Under the pieces are notes generated by a model. It saw nothing but the letters and a program-made list of their open reading frames with translations, was not told the origin of the DNA and ran no database searches. Position numbers and translations under genes: made by a program. Shown piece by piece: positions 17,063 through 26,367 of a stretch of DNA of 64,000 bases. Positions within the stretch are counted from its first letter, which is position 1. Each line of letters starts with the position of its first letter. The DNA is from Paraburkholderia kirstenboschensis (GTDB lineage Bacteria; Pseudomonadota; Gammaproteobacteria; Burkholderiales; Burkholderiaceae), in contig NZ_CAJHCR010000001.1 of NCBI RefSeq assembly GCF_904848585.1, positions 1,364,001-1,428,000 of the forward strand, given 5' to 3'.

Positions 17063-18460
17063 ATGCTGAGCGTTCTATCGAGAATCATCGACATCGCGAT
17101 GGTCGCGCTCGGCGCCGCGATCGCGGCGGCCGTGCACAGCGGGGAAGTGGTGTGGCTGGACGATATGCAAAGCGTGTCGCTCGCCTTCGACGTCCTGCTC
17201 GTGGTGGTGTTCTTTCCGGCGCTCGGCATCTATCAGTCGTGGCGCGGCAAGCCGCTGTACGACCTGCTGTGCCGCGTCGCGGGCGGCTGGGCGATGGTGG
17301 AAGTCACCGGCGTGCTGATCAGCTTCAGCCTGCATCGCGCGGACAGTCTGTCGCGGCTGTGGCTCGTGTATTGGGCGGTCGCCACCATCGTGCTGCTGAT
17401 CGTCACGAAGGTGATCGTCTATTCGATTCTGCGCGGACTGCGCCGCGAAGGTTTCAATCAGCGCGCGGTGGCGATTGTGGGCGGCGCGCCGTATGGGCGT
17501 TTTCTGATCCAGCAGATGCGCAGCCGCCCGGACGCGGGCTTCAGCCCGGTAGTGGTGTTCGACGAAGACGCCACCATCAACCCTTACGAAGACCCGGATA
17601 CGTCCGACTCGATCGAAGGCGTGCCCGTGGAGCGGGACTACCAGCGCATGATCGAGCTCGTGCGTCAGCGCGCGATTCGCGAGTTATGGCTCGCACTGCC
17701 GATCTCGAAGGAGAAGGAGATCCATCGTTTCGTGATGGATCTGCGCAACGACTTCGTGAATATCCGCTTCATTCCGGATGTGCGCAGCCTGACTCTTTTC
17801 AATCAGCCGATGGTCGAGTTGCTCGGCGTGCCGGCGATCAATCTGGCGGCGTCGCCGATCACCGATTTGCGCGTGCTGCCCAAGCGCATCTTCGATCGGC
17901 TCTTTGCGCTCGCCGCATTGACCGCGCTCGCTCCGTTGATGCTCGTGATCGCGGCGATGGTCAAGCTCAGTTCGCCGGGCCCCGTGTTCTTCCGCCAGAA
18001 GCGCAAGGGCATCGACGGAAACGAGTTCGAGATCTACAAATTCCGCTCGATGAAAGTGCACAAGGAAGAGGCCGGCAGGATCACCCAGGCGACGCGGCGC
18101 GACCCGCGCATTACCGCTGTCGGCGCGTTCCTGCGCCGCACGAGCCTCGACGAACTGCCGCAGTTCATCAACGTGCTGCGCGGCGAGATGTCGGTGGTCG
18201 GGCCGCGTCCGCATGCGCTCGAACACGACGACATCTACAAGGACCTGGTGAAGGGTTACATGCACCGCTACCGGATCAAGCCGGGCATCACCGGGTGGGC
18301 GCAGATCAACGGCTATCGCGGCGAAACAGACCGCATCGAAAAGATGATGGGCCGGGTCAAGCTCGATCTGTACTACATGCAGCACTGGACCTTCTGGCTC
18401 GACATCAAGATCGTCGTGCTGACGTTGTGGAAGGGCTTTGTCGGCAACAACGCATATTGA
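17063..18460 (+). CDS. bceB: Undecaprenyl-phosphate glucose-1-phosphate transferase (priming enzyme)
   Basis: A 465-residue polyisoprenyl-phosphate hexose-1-phosphate transferase. Four N-terminal membrane segments and a Rossmann-like cytoplasmic region ([19 protein letters not shown]) precede the catalytic bacterial sugar transferase domain. That domain shows [58 protein letters not shown] and [16 protein letters not shown]. It loads the first sugar phosphate, by homology glucose, onto the lipid carrier. GAGG lies upstream of the ATG. It is the first gene of the plus-strand operon; ugd follows after 29 bp. Confidence 0.93.
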   Translation: MLSVLSRIIDIAMVALGAAIAAAVHSGEVVWLDDMQSVSLAFDVLLVVVFFPALGIYQSWRGKPLYDLLCRVAGGWAMVEVTGVLISFSLHRADSLSRLWLVYWAVATIVLLIVTKVIVYSILRGLRREGFNQRAVAIVGGAPYGRFLIQQMRSRPDAGFSPVVVFDEDATINPYEDPDTSDSIEGVPVERDYQRMIELVRQRAIRELWLALPISKEKEIHRFVMDLRNDFVNIRFIPDVRSLTLFNQPMVELLGVPAINLAASPITDLRVLPKRIFDRLFALAALTALAPLMLVIAAMVKLSSPGPVFFRQKRKGIDGNEFEIYKFRSMKVHKEEAGRITQATRRDPRITAVGAFLRRTSLDELPQFINVLRGEMSVVGPRPHALEHDDIYKDLVKGYMHRYRIKPGITGWAQINGYRGETDRIEKMMGRVKLDLYYMQHWTFWLDIKIVVLTLWKGFVGNNAY

Positions 18461-18489
18461 ACCAACTCAAATTTCCTGCGAGGTAATAC

Positions 18490-19938
18490 ATGAACCTGAC
18501 GATCATCGGTAGTGGCTACGTAGGCCTCGTAACGGGCGCATGTCTGGCCGACATCGGCCACGACGTCTTCTGTCTCGACGTCGATCAGCGCAAGATCGAC
18601 GTGCTCAACAACGGCGGCGTGCCGATCCATGAACCGGGTCTGCAGGAGATCATCGCGCGCAACCGCAAGGCCGGCCGCCTCACGTTCTCCACCGATGTCG
18701 CAGCGGCGGTCGCGCACGGCGACATCCAGTTCATCGCGGTCGGTACGCCGTCGGACGAAGACGGCTCCGCCGATTTGCAATACGTTCTCGCCGCCGCGCG
18801 CAACATCGGCCGCCATATGACCAGCTTCAAGGTGATCGTCGACAAGTCGACGGTGCCGGTCGGCACGGCATCGCGCGTGCGCGAGGCGGTCGCGCAAGAG
18901 CTCGAGAAGCGCAATCTCAATCACATGTTCTCGGTCGTGTCGAATCCCGAGTTCCTGAAGGAAGGCGCGGCGGTCGAAGACTTCACGCGGCCCGACCGCA
19001 TCGTGCTGGGTTGCGACGAGGACGTTCCCGGCGAAAAAGCGCGCGAACTGATGAAGCGCCTCTACGCGCCGTTCAACCGCAACCGCGAACGCACGCTCTA
19101 CATGGACGTGCGCTCGGCGGAATTCACCAAGTACGCGGCGAACGCAATGCTCGCCACGCGCATCTCCTACATGAACGAGCTTGCGAATCTGGCCGACCGC
19201 GTGGGTGCCGATATCGAGGCCGTGCGTCGCGGCATCGGCTCCGATCCGCGCATCGGCTACGACTTCCTGTATGCGGGCTGCGGCTATGGCGGTTCGTGCT
19301 TTCCGAAAGACGTGCAGGCGCTGATCCGCACGGCCGCCGATCACAACGCCAACCTGCGCATTCTCGAAGCGGTGGAAGCCGTCAACGATACGCAGAAGAA
19401 GGTGCTTGCGCAGAAGATCGTCGCGCGCCTCGGCGAAGACCTGTCGGACCGCACGTTCGCCGTGTGGGGCCTCGCGTTCAAGCCCAATACCGACGACATG
19501 CGCGAAGCGCCGAGCCGTGCGCTGATCGCCGAGCTGCTGCGCCGCGGTGCACGCGTGAAAGCATATGACCCCGTCGCAATCGACGAATCGAAGCGCGTGT
19601 TCGCGCTCGATCTGAAGGACGTGCCGCAGCAGCACTCACGCCTTCATTTCGCGAGCGAAGAGATGGAAGCTGCCGAAGGCGCCGACGCGCTCGTGATCCT
19701 CACCGAGTGGAAGGTCTTCAAGAGCCCCGACTTCGACGCGCTGAAAGCGATTCTGAAGACGCCGCTCATTTTCGACGGCCGCAACCTGTATGAACCGGAC
19801 ACGCTGCTCGAACTCGGCATCGAGTATCACGCGATCGGCCGTCAGCATGCGTTGCGCAATGCGCCCGCGCGAGTCGGCGCAAACGGCCTGCCGCTCACGC
19901 CGGCGGACGCGCTCGCGGCAGCGGAGGCGGGCCACTAG
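18490..19938 (+). CDS. ugd: UDP-glucose 6-dehydrogenase
   Basis: A 482-residue enzyme (bceC) that oxidises UDP-glucose to UDP-glucuronate, the donor of the acidic residue of cepacian-type polymers. It has the NAD-binding start [21 protein letters not shown], the catalytic cysteine loop [18 protein letters not shown] and the C-terminal [13 protein letters not shown]. It is about 30 residues longer than typical because of an extra alanine-rich C-terminus. It lies between the priming transferase and the phosphatase gene. In the best-studied systems Ugd is itself phosphorylated by the BY-kinase. Confidence 0.96.
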   Translation: MNLTIIGSGYVGLVTGACLADIGHDVFCLDVDQRKIDVLNNGGVPIHEPGLQEIIARNRKAGRLTFSTDVAAAVAHGDIQFIAVGTPSDEDGSADLQYVLAAARNIGRHMTSFKVIVDKSTVPVGTASRVREAVAQELEKRNLNHMFSVVSNPEFLKEGAAVEDFTRPDRIVLGCDEDVPGEKARELMKRLYAPFNRNRERTLYMDVRSAEFTKYAANAMLATRISYMNELANLADRVGADIEAVRRGIGSDPRIGYDFLYAGCGYGGSCFPKDVQALIRTAADHNANLRILEAVEAVNDTQKKVLAQKIVARLGEDLSDRTFAVWGLAFKPNTDDMREAPSRALIAELLRRGARVKAYDPVAIDESKRVFALDLKDVPQQHSRLHFASEEMEAAEGADALVILTEWKVFKSPDFDALKAILKTPLIFDGRNLYEPDTLLELGIEYHAIGRQHALRNAPARVGANGLPLTPADALAAAEAGH

Positions 19939-20003
19939 GCCGGCTCGCAGGTCGCTTGCATGCTTGCATGCTGAACCGCCGCGCATCTTCACGGAGCCCC
20001 GAC

Positions 20004-20459
20004 ATGTTCGCCAATGTTCTGATCGTGTGCCACGCCAACGTCTGCCGATCGCCTGCCGCCGAAATGCTGTTCAAGGCACGCCAGGCCGCGCGCACGCATG
20101 CGTCGGCGGGGTCGATTGCGTTTCATTCGGCGGGCGTGCGGGCGATGAACGGTCACGGCATGGACCCGGTCATGCGACGCCTGCTCGCCGAGCGCGGCGT
20201 CGCCTCCGGAACGCATCATTCGCGGCGTCTTGACCGGCAACTCGTGCGGTCCGCCGATCTCGTGCTCGTGAGCGAGCGCGCGCAGGTGAGCGAAGTCGAA
20301 GCGCTCGATCCGGCTTCGCGCGGCAAGGTCTTCCCGCTCGGCAAGTGGGAAGACGTGCCCGACGTCGCCGATCCGCACGGCGGCGAGGAATCCGCTTACA
20401 GGGAGAGTCTCGTGCTCATCGAACACCTGGTCATGGGATGGCTGAAAAAAATATGCTGA
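20004..20459 (+). CDS. bceD: Low-molecular-weight protein-tyrosine phosphatase
   Basis: A 151-residue phosphatase. The P-loop CHANVCRSPAAE begins at Cys9, matching C-x5-R-S, and the general acid sits in DVADPHGG. It is the Wzb/BceD partner of the BY-kinase encoded downstream and should dephosphorylate its tyrosine cluster. The ATG at 20004 follows ACGGAG and is preferred over the longer frame. Its stop overlaps the start of the OPX gene, so the two are translationally coupled. Confidence 0.95.
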   Translation: MFANVLIVCHANVCRSPAAEMLFKARQAARTHASAGSIAFHSAGVRAMNGHGMDPVMRRLLAERGVASGTHHSRRLDRQLVRSADLVLVSERAQVSEVEALDPASRGKVFPLGKWEDVPDVADPHGGEESAYRESLVLIEHLVMGWLKKIC

Positions 20460-21694
20460 TGAAAATACACGCTACACACGCATTCGCGAATCGCAAAGCA
20501 AACCTCAGAGCGAACCTCAAAGCCAGGTTCGCCGCCACGCTGCTGCTGACGTCGTTTCTGTCGGCCTGCGCCACTGCACCGGGCAACTATCTCGACACGT
20601 CGCGTCTGAAAGACGACGGCCAGCACGAGAGCCAGCCCGCGGAAACCTATCCGGTCCATGTAATCGACGCGAGCGTCGTCGCTGCGCAAGCCCAGGCCGA
20701 AGCAAGCGCGCCGCCGCGCCCGCTGCCCACGTCGACCTTCAGCGATCCGTCGCAATACGTCTACCGGCTTTCGCCGCAAGACATTCTCGGCATCACCGTG
20801 TGGGATCACCCTGAACTGACCACGCCGCAGGGCAGCACGCTGTCGGCGGGCGGCACCAGCACGCAGACCATCGCCGGCGCGTTGCAGCAGCCGTACACGG
20901 CAGCGCTGCCGGGCCAGGCCGATCCGTACGGCCAGACCATCGCTGCCGACGGCACCATCTATTTCCCGTTCGTCGGCCGCATCCGGGCCGCGGGCAAAAC
21001 CGTCGGCGAACTGCGCGATCAGCTCGCGAGCGGCCTCGTGCGCTATATCCGCAATCCACAGGTCGACGTGCGCGTGCTGTCGTACCGCGGCCAGAAAGTG
21101 CAGGTGACGGGCGAAGTGAAGACGCCTGGCCCGCTCGCGGTGAGCGACGTGCCGCTCACGCTGGTCGATGCGCTGACGCGCTCGGGCGGCACGACTGCCG
21201 ACGCCGATATCCAGCGCGTGCGCCTCACGCGCAACAACAAGCTCTATGTGCTCGATGCGAACCGCATGCTGGATGCCGGCGACACCACTCAGAACGTGAT
21301 GCTGCAAAACGGCGACGTGATCAACGTGCCGGACCGCAGCAACAGCCGCATCTTCGTGATGGGCGAGGTGAAGACGCCGATCCAGCTGCCGATGCTCAAG
21401 GGCCGTCTCACGATTGCCGACGCGCTCACGCAAGCGGGCGGCATTCTCGATACGGACGCCAATCCACGCCAGATCTTCGTGATGCGCGGCATGCGCGAGC
21501 ATCCGACGACGCCGGACGTGTACCGCCTCGACATGACACAGCCCGACGCAATCATGCTGTCCGCGCAGTTCCAGTTGCAGCCGATGGACGTCGTGTATGT
21601 GGGCACCGCTGCATCGACCACGTTCAACCGTGTGTTGCAGCAGGTGTTGCCGAGCGTGCAGACGCTGTTCTACCTGAAGCAGCTCACGCGCTAA
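20453..21694 (+). CDS. bceE: Outer-membrane polysaccharide export (OPX/Wza) lipoprotein
   Basis: A 413-residue export channel protein. A basic N-region leads to a lipoprotein signal with LLLTSFLSAC (Cys39). The mature part has the polysaccharide-export domain (YRLSPQDILGITVWDHPEL, then GTIYFPFVGRIRAAGKTVGE) and two SLBB-like repeats (VQVTGEVKTPGPLAV and IFVMGEVKTPIQLPM). Cysteine lipidation anchors it in the outer membrane as an octameric pore. The start overlaps the end of bceD; ATGs at 20453 and 20459 are both possible. Confidence 0.94.
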   Translation: MLMKIHATHAFANRKANLRANLKARFAATLLLTSFLSACATAPGNYLDTSRLKDDGQHESQPAETYPVHVIDASVVAAQAQAEASAPPRPLPTSTFSDPSQYVYRLSPQDILGITVWDHPELTTPQGSTLSAGGTSTQTIAGALQQPYTAALPGQADPYGQTIAADGTIYFPFVGRIRAAGKTVGELRDQLASGLVRYIRNPQVDVRVLSYRGQKVQVTGEVKTPGPLAVSDVPLTLVDALTRSGGTTADADIQRVRLTRNNKLYVLDANRMLDAGDTTQNVMLQNGDVINVPDRSNSRIFVMGEVKTPIQLPMLKGRLTIADALTQAGGILDTDANPRQIFVMRGMREHPTTPDVYRLDMTQPDAIMLSAQFQLQPMDVVYVGTAASTTFNRVLQQVLPSVQTLFYLKQLTR

Positions 21695-21714
21695 GCGCCT
21701 GAGCCGCCGACGGC

Positions 21715-21756
21715 CCCGCGCCGCGCCGCGCCATCCTCCGATGGCCGCGGCGCGGG
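21715..21756 (+). other. Strong hairpin between the OPX and BY-kinase genes
   Basis: Outer arms CCCGCGCCGCG (starting 21715) and CGCGGCGCGGG (ending 21756) pair perfectly over 11 bp; an inner stem GCCAT-CCTCCG-ATGGC extends the fold. It begins about 20 bp after the OPX stop. No T tract follows, so it may be an mRNA-stability or partial-termination element setting different expression of the two genes. Confidence 0.5.
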
Positions 21757-21892
21757 ACCGAGACGAAGACAGGAAGCAAACGCACGAAACGAGCACATCA
21801 GCAGATAAGCAGACACATCAGCAAACAGATAAGCAAACGCCGAAGCAGATGCACGCACGCAACCGCAAAAGCAACCGATACGGGATCGAATC

Positions 21893-24115
21893 GTGAGCAA
21901 TCAAATCTCTCCACACATCACCGGTCCGCTCAGGACCGAAGAAGAGGACGTCGTTCTCGGGCAACTGTTGCAAGTGATCCTCGACGACATCTGGTGGCTG
22001 ATCGCAATCGCCGCGGCGGTCGTCGCGATTGCCGGCGCGTACTGTGTGCTCGCCAAGCCGATCTATTCAGCCGATGCGCACGTGCGCGTCGAGCAGGCCG
22101 ACAACACGTCGCAGGCGCTCACGCAGACGCAGACCGGCGCCGCGATCACGAGCGGCTCGACCTCGCTGCCGACAGACGCCGAGATCGAAATCATCAAAAG
22201 CCGCGGCGTCGTCGGTCCTGTGGTCGAGCAGATGAAGCTGAACTTCAGCGTCACGCCGAAGACGCTGCCGCTTCTCGGCAGCATTGCCGCCCGCATGGCG
22301 ACGCCCGGCGCGCCGGCGCGGCCTTGGCTCGGCCTGACGTCGTATGCGTGGGGCGGTGAAGTGGCCGACATCGAGTCGATCGACGTGCTGCCCGCACTCG
22401 AAGGCCAGAAGCTCACCATGAAGGCGCTCGACGGCGGCCGTTACGAACTGCATGCGGAAAACGGCGCGCTGCTGCTGCGCGGACAAGTCGGGCAGCAGGC
22501 GCAGGGCGGCGGCGTGACGATGCTGGTGAACAAACTGGTCGCGCGTCCGGGCGAGGAATTCACGGTGGTCCGCGCGAACGATCTCGACGCGATCAGCGCG
22601 TTCCAGTCGGCAATCAACGTGCAGGAGCAGGGCAAGCAAACCGGCGTGATCCAGATTTCACTGGAGGACAAGAACCCCGAGCATGCCGCACTCGTCGCCA
22701 ATGCGCTCGCGCAGTCATACGTGCGTCAGCATATTTCGAACAAACAGGCCGACGCGAGCAAGATGCTCGACTTCCTGAAGAGCGAGGAGCCCCGCCTGAA
22801 GTCGGACCTGGAACGCGCCGAGGCCGCGCTGACCGCGTATCAGCGCCAGTCCGGCTCGATCAATGCGAGCGACGAGGCGAAGGTGTACCTCGAAGGCAGC
22901 GTGCAGTACGAGCAGCAGATCGCCGGCTTGCGTCTGCAGATGGCGCAACTCACCGAGCGTTACGGCGACGACCATCCGATGCTCAAGGCCGCGCGCGAGC
23001 AGATGGCCGAGTTGCAGGCGCAGCGCACCAAATACGCGGACCGCTTCCGCGATCTGCCGGCCACCGAAGTGAAGGCCGTGCAGTTGCAGCGCGACGCGAA
23101 GGTGGCGGAAGACATCTACGTGCTGCTGCTCAATCGCGTGCAGGAGCTTTCGGTGCAGAAGGCCGGCACGGGCGGCAACGTGCATATCGTCGACGCCGCG
23201 CTGCGCCCCGGCGCACCGGTCAAGCCGAAGAAGGCGCTGATCCTGTCGGCGGCCACGATCCTCGGGCTGATTGCGGGCACCGGCTTCGTGTTCCTGCGCC
23301 GCAATATGTTCAAGGGCATCGACGACCCGGAGCACATCGAGCGCGCGTTCCATCTGCCGGTGTTCGGGCTCGTGCCCATGAGCGCGGAGCAGACGCTGCT
23401 CGAAAACGGCTTCCAGCGCGGCGGCGAACGTCTGCGCTCGGTGCTCGCGAATGCGCGTCCCAAGGACGTCACAGTCGAGAGCTTGCGCAGCCTGCGCACG
23501 TCGATGCAGTTCACGATGATGGACGCGAAGAACCGCATCGTCATGCTCACGGGCCCGATGGCAGGCGTCGGCAAGAGCTTCCTCACGGTCAACCTGGCGG
23601 TGCTGCTCGCGCATTCGGGCAAGCGCGTGCTGATGATCGACGGCGACATGCGCCGCGGCGTGCTCGAACGCTTCCTCGGCGGCACGCAGGAAAACGGCCT
23701 GTCGGAACTGCTGAGCGGCCAGATCTCGCTGGAGGAGGCAATCCGCGCGTCGGAGATCGAGAACCTGAGTTTCATTTCGTGCGGGCGCCGTCCACCCAAT
23801 CCGTCCGAGCTGCTGATGTCGCCGCGTCTGCCGCAATACCTCGACGGTCTTGCGAAACGCTACGACGTGATCCTGATCGACACGCCGCCGGTGCTCGCGG
23901 TGACCGATGCGTCGATCATCGGCGCGTATGCGGGTTCGACCTTCTTCGTGATGCGTTCGGGCATGCATAGCGAGGGCGAGATCACCGACGCGTTGAAGCG
24001 TCTGCGCGCAGCCGGCGTGCACGTGCAGGGCGGCATCTTCAACGGCATGCCGGCGCGGGCTCGCGGCGGCTACGACCGCAGCTATGCGGCGGTCCAGGAA
24101 TATCTGAGCACCTGA
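21893..24115 (+). CDS. bceF: BY-family tyrosine autokinase (Wzc-type copolymerase)
   Basis: A 740-residue inner-membrane protein. An N-terminal Wzz-type chain-length region with a membrane segment (DDIWWLIAIAAAVVAIAGAYC) is followed by a large periplasmic part, a second membrane segment near residue 450 and the cytoplasmic kinase. The kinase has Walker A (TGPMAGVGKSFLTV, about residues 553-566), A' (VLMIDGDMRR, about 580) and B (DVILIDTPPVLA, about 660). Three tyrosines in the last 25 residues form the autophosphorylation cluster. The start is GTG at 21893. It controls polymer length with the phosphatase BceD. A 200-bp leader separates it from bceE. Confidence 0.94.
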   Translation: MSNQISPHITGPLRTEEEDVVLGQLLQVILDDIWWLIAIAAAVVAIAGAYCVLAKPIYSADAHVRVEQADNTSQALTQTQTGAAITSGSTSLPTDAEIEIIKSRGVVGPVVEQMKLNFSVTPKTLPLLGSIAARMATPGAPARPWLGLTSYAWGGEVADIESIDVLPALEGQKLTMKALDGGRYELHAENGALLLRGQVGQQAQGGGVTMLVNKLVARPGEEFTVVRANDLDAISAFQSAINVQEQGKQTGVIQISLEDKNPEHAALVANALAQSYVRQHISNKQADASKMLDFLKSEEPRLKSDLERAEAALTAYQRQSGSINASDEAKVYLEGSVQYEQQIAGLRLQMAQLTERYGDDHPMLKAAREQMAELQAQRTKYADRFRDLPATEVKAVQLQRDAKVAEDIYVLLLNRVQELSVQKAGTGGNVHIVDAALRPGAPVKPKKALILSAATILGLIAGTGFVFLRRNMFKGIDDPEHIERAFHLPVFGLVPMSAEQTLLENGFQRGGERLRSVLANARPKDVTVESLRSLRTSMQFTMMDAKNRIVMLTGPMAGVGKSFLTVNLAVLLAHSGKRVLMIDGDMRRGVLERFLGGTQENGLSELLSGQISLEEAIRASEIENLSFISCGRRPPNPSELLMSPRLPQYLDGLAKRYDVILIDTPPVLAVTDASIIGAYAGSTFFVMRSGMHSEGEITDALKRLRAAGVHVQGGIFNGMPARARGGYDRSYAAVQEYLST

Positions 24116-24135
24116 TCGGGCAGGAGCACACGACG

Positions 24136-25104
24136 ATGAATAACAAAGGACATCGCAATAAGGACATCGCAATGAAAGTGACGGTACTAGTTCCGACTTA
24201 CCGCCGCCCGGCCGACCTCGCGCGCTGCCTCGCGGCGCTGCAACGGCAGTCGCGCGCGCCCGATGAAGTCGTGGTGGTGGCGCGCGCCGACGACGAGGCG
24301 ACCCATATGTGTCTGCGCGATCCGGCGGTGCCGGGCATGCTGCCGCTCTCGGTAGCGCTGGTCGAAGCGCCTGGCCAGGTCGCGGCGCTCAATCGCGGAC
24401 TCGACGCCGCCAACGGCGACGTGATCGCAATCACCGACGACGACGCCGCGCCTCATCCCGACTGGGTGCAACGCATAGCAGCCGCGTTTGAGAGCGACGC
24501 TCGGCTCGGCGCGCTCGGCGGGCGCGACTGGGTGCACGAAAAAGGCCGCGTGCTGGACGGCGAGCGGCCGTTGGTCGGCAAGGTCACGGCGCACGGCAAG
24601 ATCATCGGCAACCATCATCTCGGCGTGGGCAGCGCACGCGAAGTCGACATTCTGAAGGGCGCCAACATGAGCTACCGGCGCGACGCGGTGCGCAACATCC
24701 GTTTTGACGCAAGGCTGCGCGGCGCGGGCGCCCAGGTTCACAACGACATGGCGTTCAGCCTCGCGGTGAAGAACGCCGGCTGGAAGCTGATGTACGACCC
24801 GCGCGTCGCGGTCGATCATTTCCCCGCCGAACGTTTCGACGACGACCGGCGCGATGCGCAAACCATGGCCGCGTTGCGCAATGCCGCGTTCAATTTCCAT
24901 CTGATCCTGCGCGACCAGTTGCCGCCGTTGCGCCGCGAAACCGCGTGGTGGTGGTGGACGCTCGTCGGCACGCGTGTTTATCCGGGCCTCACGCATGCGG
25001 CGCTAGCACTCGTGTCGAAACAGGCGCGCCTGAAGCTGTCGCGCTGGCGCGCGGTGCGTACCGGCGCGCACGAAGCCCGGCGCGCGCTGTCGCGCACCGC
25101 CTGA
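24136..25104 (+). CDS. bceG: Family 2 glycosyltransferase
   Basis: A 322-residue GT-A enzyme with VTVLVPTYRRPADLARC at the start, the metal/nucleotide motif ITDDDAAPHPDW, a later acidic site in GAGAQVHNDMAFSL, and a C-terminal amphipathic region. It adds one sugar to the lipid-linked repeat unit on the cytoplasmic face. Two in-frame starts exist, ATG 24136 (CAGGAG upstream) and ATG 24172, and a perfect 14-bp tandem duplication lies between them. The first is annotated; the second begins exactly at the conserved domain. Confidence 0.9.
   Translation: MNNKGHRNKDIAMKVTVLVPTYRRPADLARCLAALQRQSRAPDEVVVVARADDEATHMCLRDPAVPGMLPLSVALVEAPGQVAALNRGLDAANGDVIAITDDDAAPHPDWVQRIAAAFESDARLGALGGRDWVHEKGRVLDGERPLVGKVTAHGKIIGNHHLGVGSAREVDILKGANMSYRRDAVRNIRFDARLRGAGAQVHNDMAFSLAVKNAGWKLMYDPRVAVDHFPAERFDDDRRDAQTMAALRNAAFNFHLILRDQLPPLRRETAWWWWTLVGTRVYPGLTHAALALVSKQARLKLSRWRAVRTGAHEARRALSRTA
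24146..24173 (+). repeat. Perfect 14-bp tandem duplication at the glycosyltransferase start
   Basis: AAGGACATCGCAAT occurs twice back to back (24146-24159 and 24160-24173). Each copy carries an AAGGA ribosome-site-like element and the second is followed by G to complete ATG 24172. Because 14 is not a multiple of 3, gain or loss of one copy would put ATG 24136 out of frame while leaving ATG 24172 intact. Confidence 0.85.
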
Positions 25105-25179
25105 GCGGCGGCGAATGCAACGGGCGCGAGCAGCACACAGCGCCTCACACGCTACAGCATCGGCAAAGGGAGTGTCTGC

Positions 25180-26364
25180 ATGAGTACGAAGGTCCACGTT
25201 CATCTGTTTTACGGCGCCGATCCGCGTTTCTATCGACCGGGCGACAACATCGGTTGTCTGTACGGGTATCACCACGCCGAATCGGACGCCTTTGCGCTCA
25301 CCTATTCGCAGGACGCTCGCGAAGGCAAGCCGATGCGGCTTGTTCGGCGCGCTCTGAAGGCAGCGTTTGGCTTCGACTTCATCCATACATGGCGCAATCG
25401 CGCGGAAATGTTGCGCTCGGATGTGATCTGGACGCACACGGAACAGGAATGGCTGTCGGCCGCGCTGATGCTTTTGCTGAGCGGGCGTAAGGCCGGCGCG
25501 GAATCCTCGCCGCTTTTGCTCGCGCAAAGCGTGTGGCTGCTCGACAAATGGCCTTCGTATGGAATCGTGCGTAAGTGGCTGTACCGCAAGCTGATGACTC
25601 GCGCCGATCAGCTGACCACGCTCGCGAGCGAAAACGCTGCGTTATGCAAGCGCTATTTCAATCGTGACGCGAAGCCGCTGCTCTACGGTTTGAACACGCG
25701 CGACTTTCCGGTCAAGCCGCCGACCGAATGGAAGCCGCATTCGCCGATCCGCATTGCCGCGATCGGCAACGATCGCGACCGCGACTGGGACACGCTCATC
25801 AAGGCGTTCGGCAACGACGCGCGCTACACGGTGAAGCTCGCCACGCGCCGCCGCATTCCCGCGTCGCTGCGCGCGCCGAACGTCGAAATCGCGCTGTTTT
25901 CGGGCATCAGAAAACAGCGCGAACTGTATGACTGGGCCGATGTGATCGTCGTGCCGTTGCGGCCGAACACGCACGCGTCGGGCATCACCGTGATGCTGGA
26001 GGCGGCGGCAGTCGGCAAGCCGATGGTCGCTACCGACGTCGGCGCCTTGCAGGATTATTTTCCGGCGGCCGAGGCCGCGTACATTCCGCCGTTCAATGCG
26101 CCTGCGTTGCGCGATGCGGTCGACCGACTCGCCGCCGCGCCGATAGACGCCTTGCGCCAGGCGCAGGCAGCGGCTGCCGGTTTGCTGTCGCGCGATCTGA
26201 CCACGCAGCACTACGCCATGCAGCATGTGCGGATCACGCAGGAGATGCTGCGCGCTCGCGGCGCCGCCGCACGCGGCCGCGTGGCGCCTTCTGCGGACGC
26301 GGACAAGGCGGTGGGCGCTCGTGGTCAACGCAGCGCCGCGCAAGAACCGCGCGGGGGCCTCTAA
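25180..26364 (+). CDS. bceH: GT-B glycosyltransferase
   Basis: A 394-residue glycosyltransferase of the GT4-like group. The N-terminal domain is divergent (VHVHLFYGADPRFYRPGDN). The C-terminal donor domain is clear: IRIAAIGNDRDRDWDTLIKA, DWADVIVVPLRPNTHASGIT and VMLEAAAVGKPMVATDVGAL. A low-complexity tail of about 40 residues follows. The ATG at 25180 follows AAAGGGAG. It ends 3 bp before the polymerase gene. The linkage formed is not predictable from sequence; order in the cluster matches BceH. Confidence 0.87.
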   Translation: MSTKVHVHLFYGADPRFYRPGDNIGCLYGYHHAESDAFALTYSQDAREGKPMRLVRRALKAAFGFDFIHTWRNRAEMLRSDVIWTHTEQEWLSAALMLLLSGRKAGAESSPLLLAQSVWLLDKWPSYGIVRKWLYRKLMTRADQLTTLASENAALCKRYFNRDAKPLLYGLNTRDFPVKPPTEWKPHSPIRIAAIGNDRDRDWDTLIKAFGNDARYTVKLATRRRIPASLRAPNVEIALFSGIRKQRELYDWADVIVVPLRPNTHASGITVMLEAAAVGKPMVATDVGALQDYFPAAEAAYIPPFNAPALRDAVDRLAAAPIDALRQAQAAAAGLLSRDLTTQHYAMQHVRITQEMLRARGAAARGRVAPSADADKAVGARGQRSAAQEPRGGL

Positions 26365-26367
26365 GCG

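Noticed and set aside
22715..24172. 485-codon minus-strand frame antisense to the BY-kinase
   Set aside because: Very rich in Arg, His and Ala with no motif, and opposite a clear Wzc-type gene.
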